NCBI GenBank assembly: GCA_036399835.1
Contig: DASWMI010000029.1
Coordinates: 1 to 6,982, forward strand
DNA length: 6,982 nucleotides
Source: DASYML01 sp036399835
GTDB taxonomy: Bacteria; Acidobacteriota; Blastocatellia; Pyrinomonadales; Pyrinomonadaceae
Direction: 5' to 3'
In this document: positions 6,264-6,982 of the stretch, piece after piece
Layout: every line of letters starts with the position of its first letter
Numbering within the stretch: position 1 is the stretch's first letter
The notes under the pieces: generated by a model
The model's input: the letters and a program-made list of their open reading frames with translations, nothing else
Told to the model about the DNA's origin: nothing
Databases searched by the model: none
Made by a program: the position numbers and the translations under genes

Positions 6264-6374
6264 TCGGGCTGCTCGCCCTCTTGAGATGCTGCGCGTGCGC
6301 GTGCGTGTTGTACCAGGCAGATTCGAGACGCACGAGAGCCGTGGCGTTGAAGCTTCCGCTCGGCCCGCCTCCGG

Positions 6375-6671
6375 CTAATCCATCTCAAGCGGATTTTTAA
6401 AGGGCTTGTCCTTATCCTTCTCGGCCCGCTTCAGGGCCTCGCGGAACTTCTCTTCCAACAGGCGCTCGCGGTCTTTAAGCGAGCCTAGCTCCTGCGTAAA
6501 GATTTGCTCGCGCTGCTCTTTCTGTTTATCCAGGCCCTTGAGCATCTCGTCAAAAGATGCGACCTGCTTGGCCTTCTCTTCGTGAGAGATGATGACTCCC
6601 GTCTGCGCATCCACATTCAAGGTCGCCTCGCAGCACGGGCAGATGATCGTAAAGCGTGTCTGGTCTGCCAT
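6375..6671 (-). CDS. Small zinc-ribbon-like / coiled-coil protein (98 aa), function unknown
   Basis: The N-terminus reads TRFTIICPCCEATLNVDAQTG: two short strands around a cysteine cluster (C11, C13, C14), resembling half of a zinc ribbon. No second CxxC pair is present; H30 is the only other obvious metal-ligand candidate in the N-terminal part. Residues about 45-88 are highly charged Lys/Glu/Arg/Gln with Leu and Ala at heptad-like positions, predicting a coiled coil. The tail ends KNPLEMD. There is no signal peptide or membrane segment, so it is probably cytosolic. AGGA lies 10 nt before the ATG at 6671, and an extended -10 promoter lies about 80 nt upstream, so the gene has its own transcription start. 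A dimeric metal- or nucleic-acid-binding protein is possible but unproven. I do not recognise a named family. A 182-nt spacer separates it from the M16 genes, so co-transcription is uncertain. Confidence 0.8.
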   Translation of the reverse strand: MADQTRFTIICPCCEATLNVDAQTGVIISHEEKAKQVASFDEMLKGLDKQKEQREQIFTQELGSLKDRERLLEEKFREALKRAEKDKDKPFKNPLEMD

Positions 6672-6693
6672 TGTCAGGGTGTCCTTTGGGCTG

Positions 6694-6724
6694 AAGTTCG
6701 GTCGCGCTTTTGAAAACCGAAGTT
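6694..6724 (-). repeat. Inverted repeat in the 5' leader of the zinc-ribbon gene
   Basis: AACTTCGGT (6724-6716) and ACCGAACTT (6702-6694) on the minus strand can pair over 9 positions with one C-C mismatch, around a 13-nt loop. It lies between the extended -10 promoter and the ribosome site, so it would be the first hairpin of the mRNA leader. It could affect stability or translation, or be a repressor site just downstream of the transcription start. Confidence 0.4.
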
Positions 6725-6747
6725 AGACAAGGGCGACCATCGTCTGG

Positions 6748-6756
6748 ATTATAACA
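6748..6756 (-). promoter_or_regulatory. Extended -10 promoter of the zinc-ribbon gene
   Basis: The minus strand reads TGTTATAAT, a perfect TGn-TATAAT extended -10 element for the housekeeping sigma factor. No good -35 is present at 17 nt; TTGAAA is only 14 nt upstream. This is usual for extended -10 promoters. Transcription would start near 6741, giving a leader of about 70 nt before ATG 6671. Confidence 0.6.
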
Positions 6757-6844
6757 CCCGCGGGAAGTTTCAAAGGAGCGGCGCGGCAGGGTCCGGCTCG
6801 ATAAAATCGTGCGTGACGAAAATAAAGTGGACCGGAATAAAACG

Positions 6845-6871
6845 GGGCGACCGCTGTTGAAGAGGTCGCCC
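6845..6871 (-). terminator. Rho-independent terminator of the repeat-protein gene
   Basis: A perfect 8-bp GC-rich stem, GGGCGACC/GGTCGCCC, encloses an 11-nt loop and is followed on the minus strand by CGTTTTATT. It begins 34 nt after the stop codon at 6906 and separates the rightmost gene from the zinc-ribbon promoter. On the plus strand it is followed by TGTTTACCGTTT, so weak bidirectional action is possible. Confidence 0.7.
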
Positions 6872-6905
6872 TGTTTACCGTTTACTCGAATTTTCTTAGA
6901 GCAGT

Positions 6906-6982
6906 TTAAGGAGTGACGGCCTTCTTGATGCCCTTGCCGACATCCTTCGCGCCTTCGCCGACCTTCTTCGCGCCTTCGACAG
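6906..6982 (-). CDS. C-terminal 24 residues of a Lys/Gly/Val-rich heptad-repeat protein (5' end beyond window)
   Basis: The frame enters at 6980 and ends in TAA at 6908-6906. The translation is a 7-residue repeat: VEGAKKV, GEGAKDV, GKGIKKA, then VTP. Codons are strongly preferred (GGC, GCG, AAG, GTC) and a 21-nt DNA repeat underlies it (6939-6959 and 6960-6980, 18 of 21 identical). A terminator 34 nt downstream supports a real gene end. Such Ala/Gly/Lys/Val heptads form amphipathic helices and occur in small exported or stress-related proteins. The visible part is too short to assign a family or to tell whether a signal peptide exists. Confidence 0.6.
   Translation of the reverse strand, partial: VEGAKKVGEGAKDVGKGIKKAVTP

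Noticed and set aside
6193..6333. N-terminal 47-codon extension of the catalytic M16 gene
   Set aside because: It overlaps the tandem hairpins, is His/Arg-rich and would precede the signal peptide; GGAG before ATG 6192 gives a better start.

Overview
All recognisable genes in this window lie on the minus strand, so transcription runs from right to left. The coding style suggests a Gram-negative-type bacterium: it is moderately GC-rich, two adjacent Sec-exported M16 peptidase subunits are followed by a secreted HEAT-like protein, and Shine-Dalgarno sites are good. Acidobacteriota, perhaps Blastocatellia, is my best guess. That is an impression from gene content, not a demonstrated placement. 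There is no tRNA, rRNA, CRISPR array, transposase or plus-strand gene that I can support.

Reading in the direction of transcription: (i) 6982-6906 holds the last 24 codons of a small Lys/Gly/Val-rich repeat protein, closed by a strong hairpin terminator at 6845-6871. (ii) A consensus extended -10 promoter at 6748-6756 drives a 98-residue protein (6671-6375) with a CPCC zinc-ribbon-like N-terminus and a coiled-coil tail. (iii) After a 182-nt spacer with tandem hairpins comes a secreted-peptidase cluster. It has a catalytic M16 subunit with an intact HxxEH site (6192-4828), then a partner M16 subunit with that site destroyed but the Arg/Tyr substrate motif kept (4731-3319, TTG start with GGAGG), then a secreted alpha-helical HEAT-like protein (3297-2644). 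A hairpin terminator at 2579-2605 follows. The two peptidase halves look like one heterodimeric periplasmic protease. (iv) A UbiD-family prenylated-FMN decarboxylase (2510-753) stands alone.

(v) The most interesting item is at the left edge. Bases 624-1 encode 208 residues of a SIR2-like domain that continues out of the window. It has the GAGIS NAD-binding loop, a TPNFDD motif and a catalytic HG, but no sign of the sirtuin zinc-binding cysteine pairs. This is the architecture of the NAD-consuming SIR2 effectors of bacterial antiphage systems such as Thoeris ThsA, DSR1/2, SIR2-HerA, SIR2-STAND/Avs5 and short-Argonaute systems, rather than of a housekeeping deacetylase. Its C-terminal part, which would name the system, lies beyond base 1.
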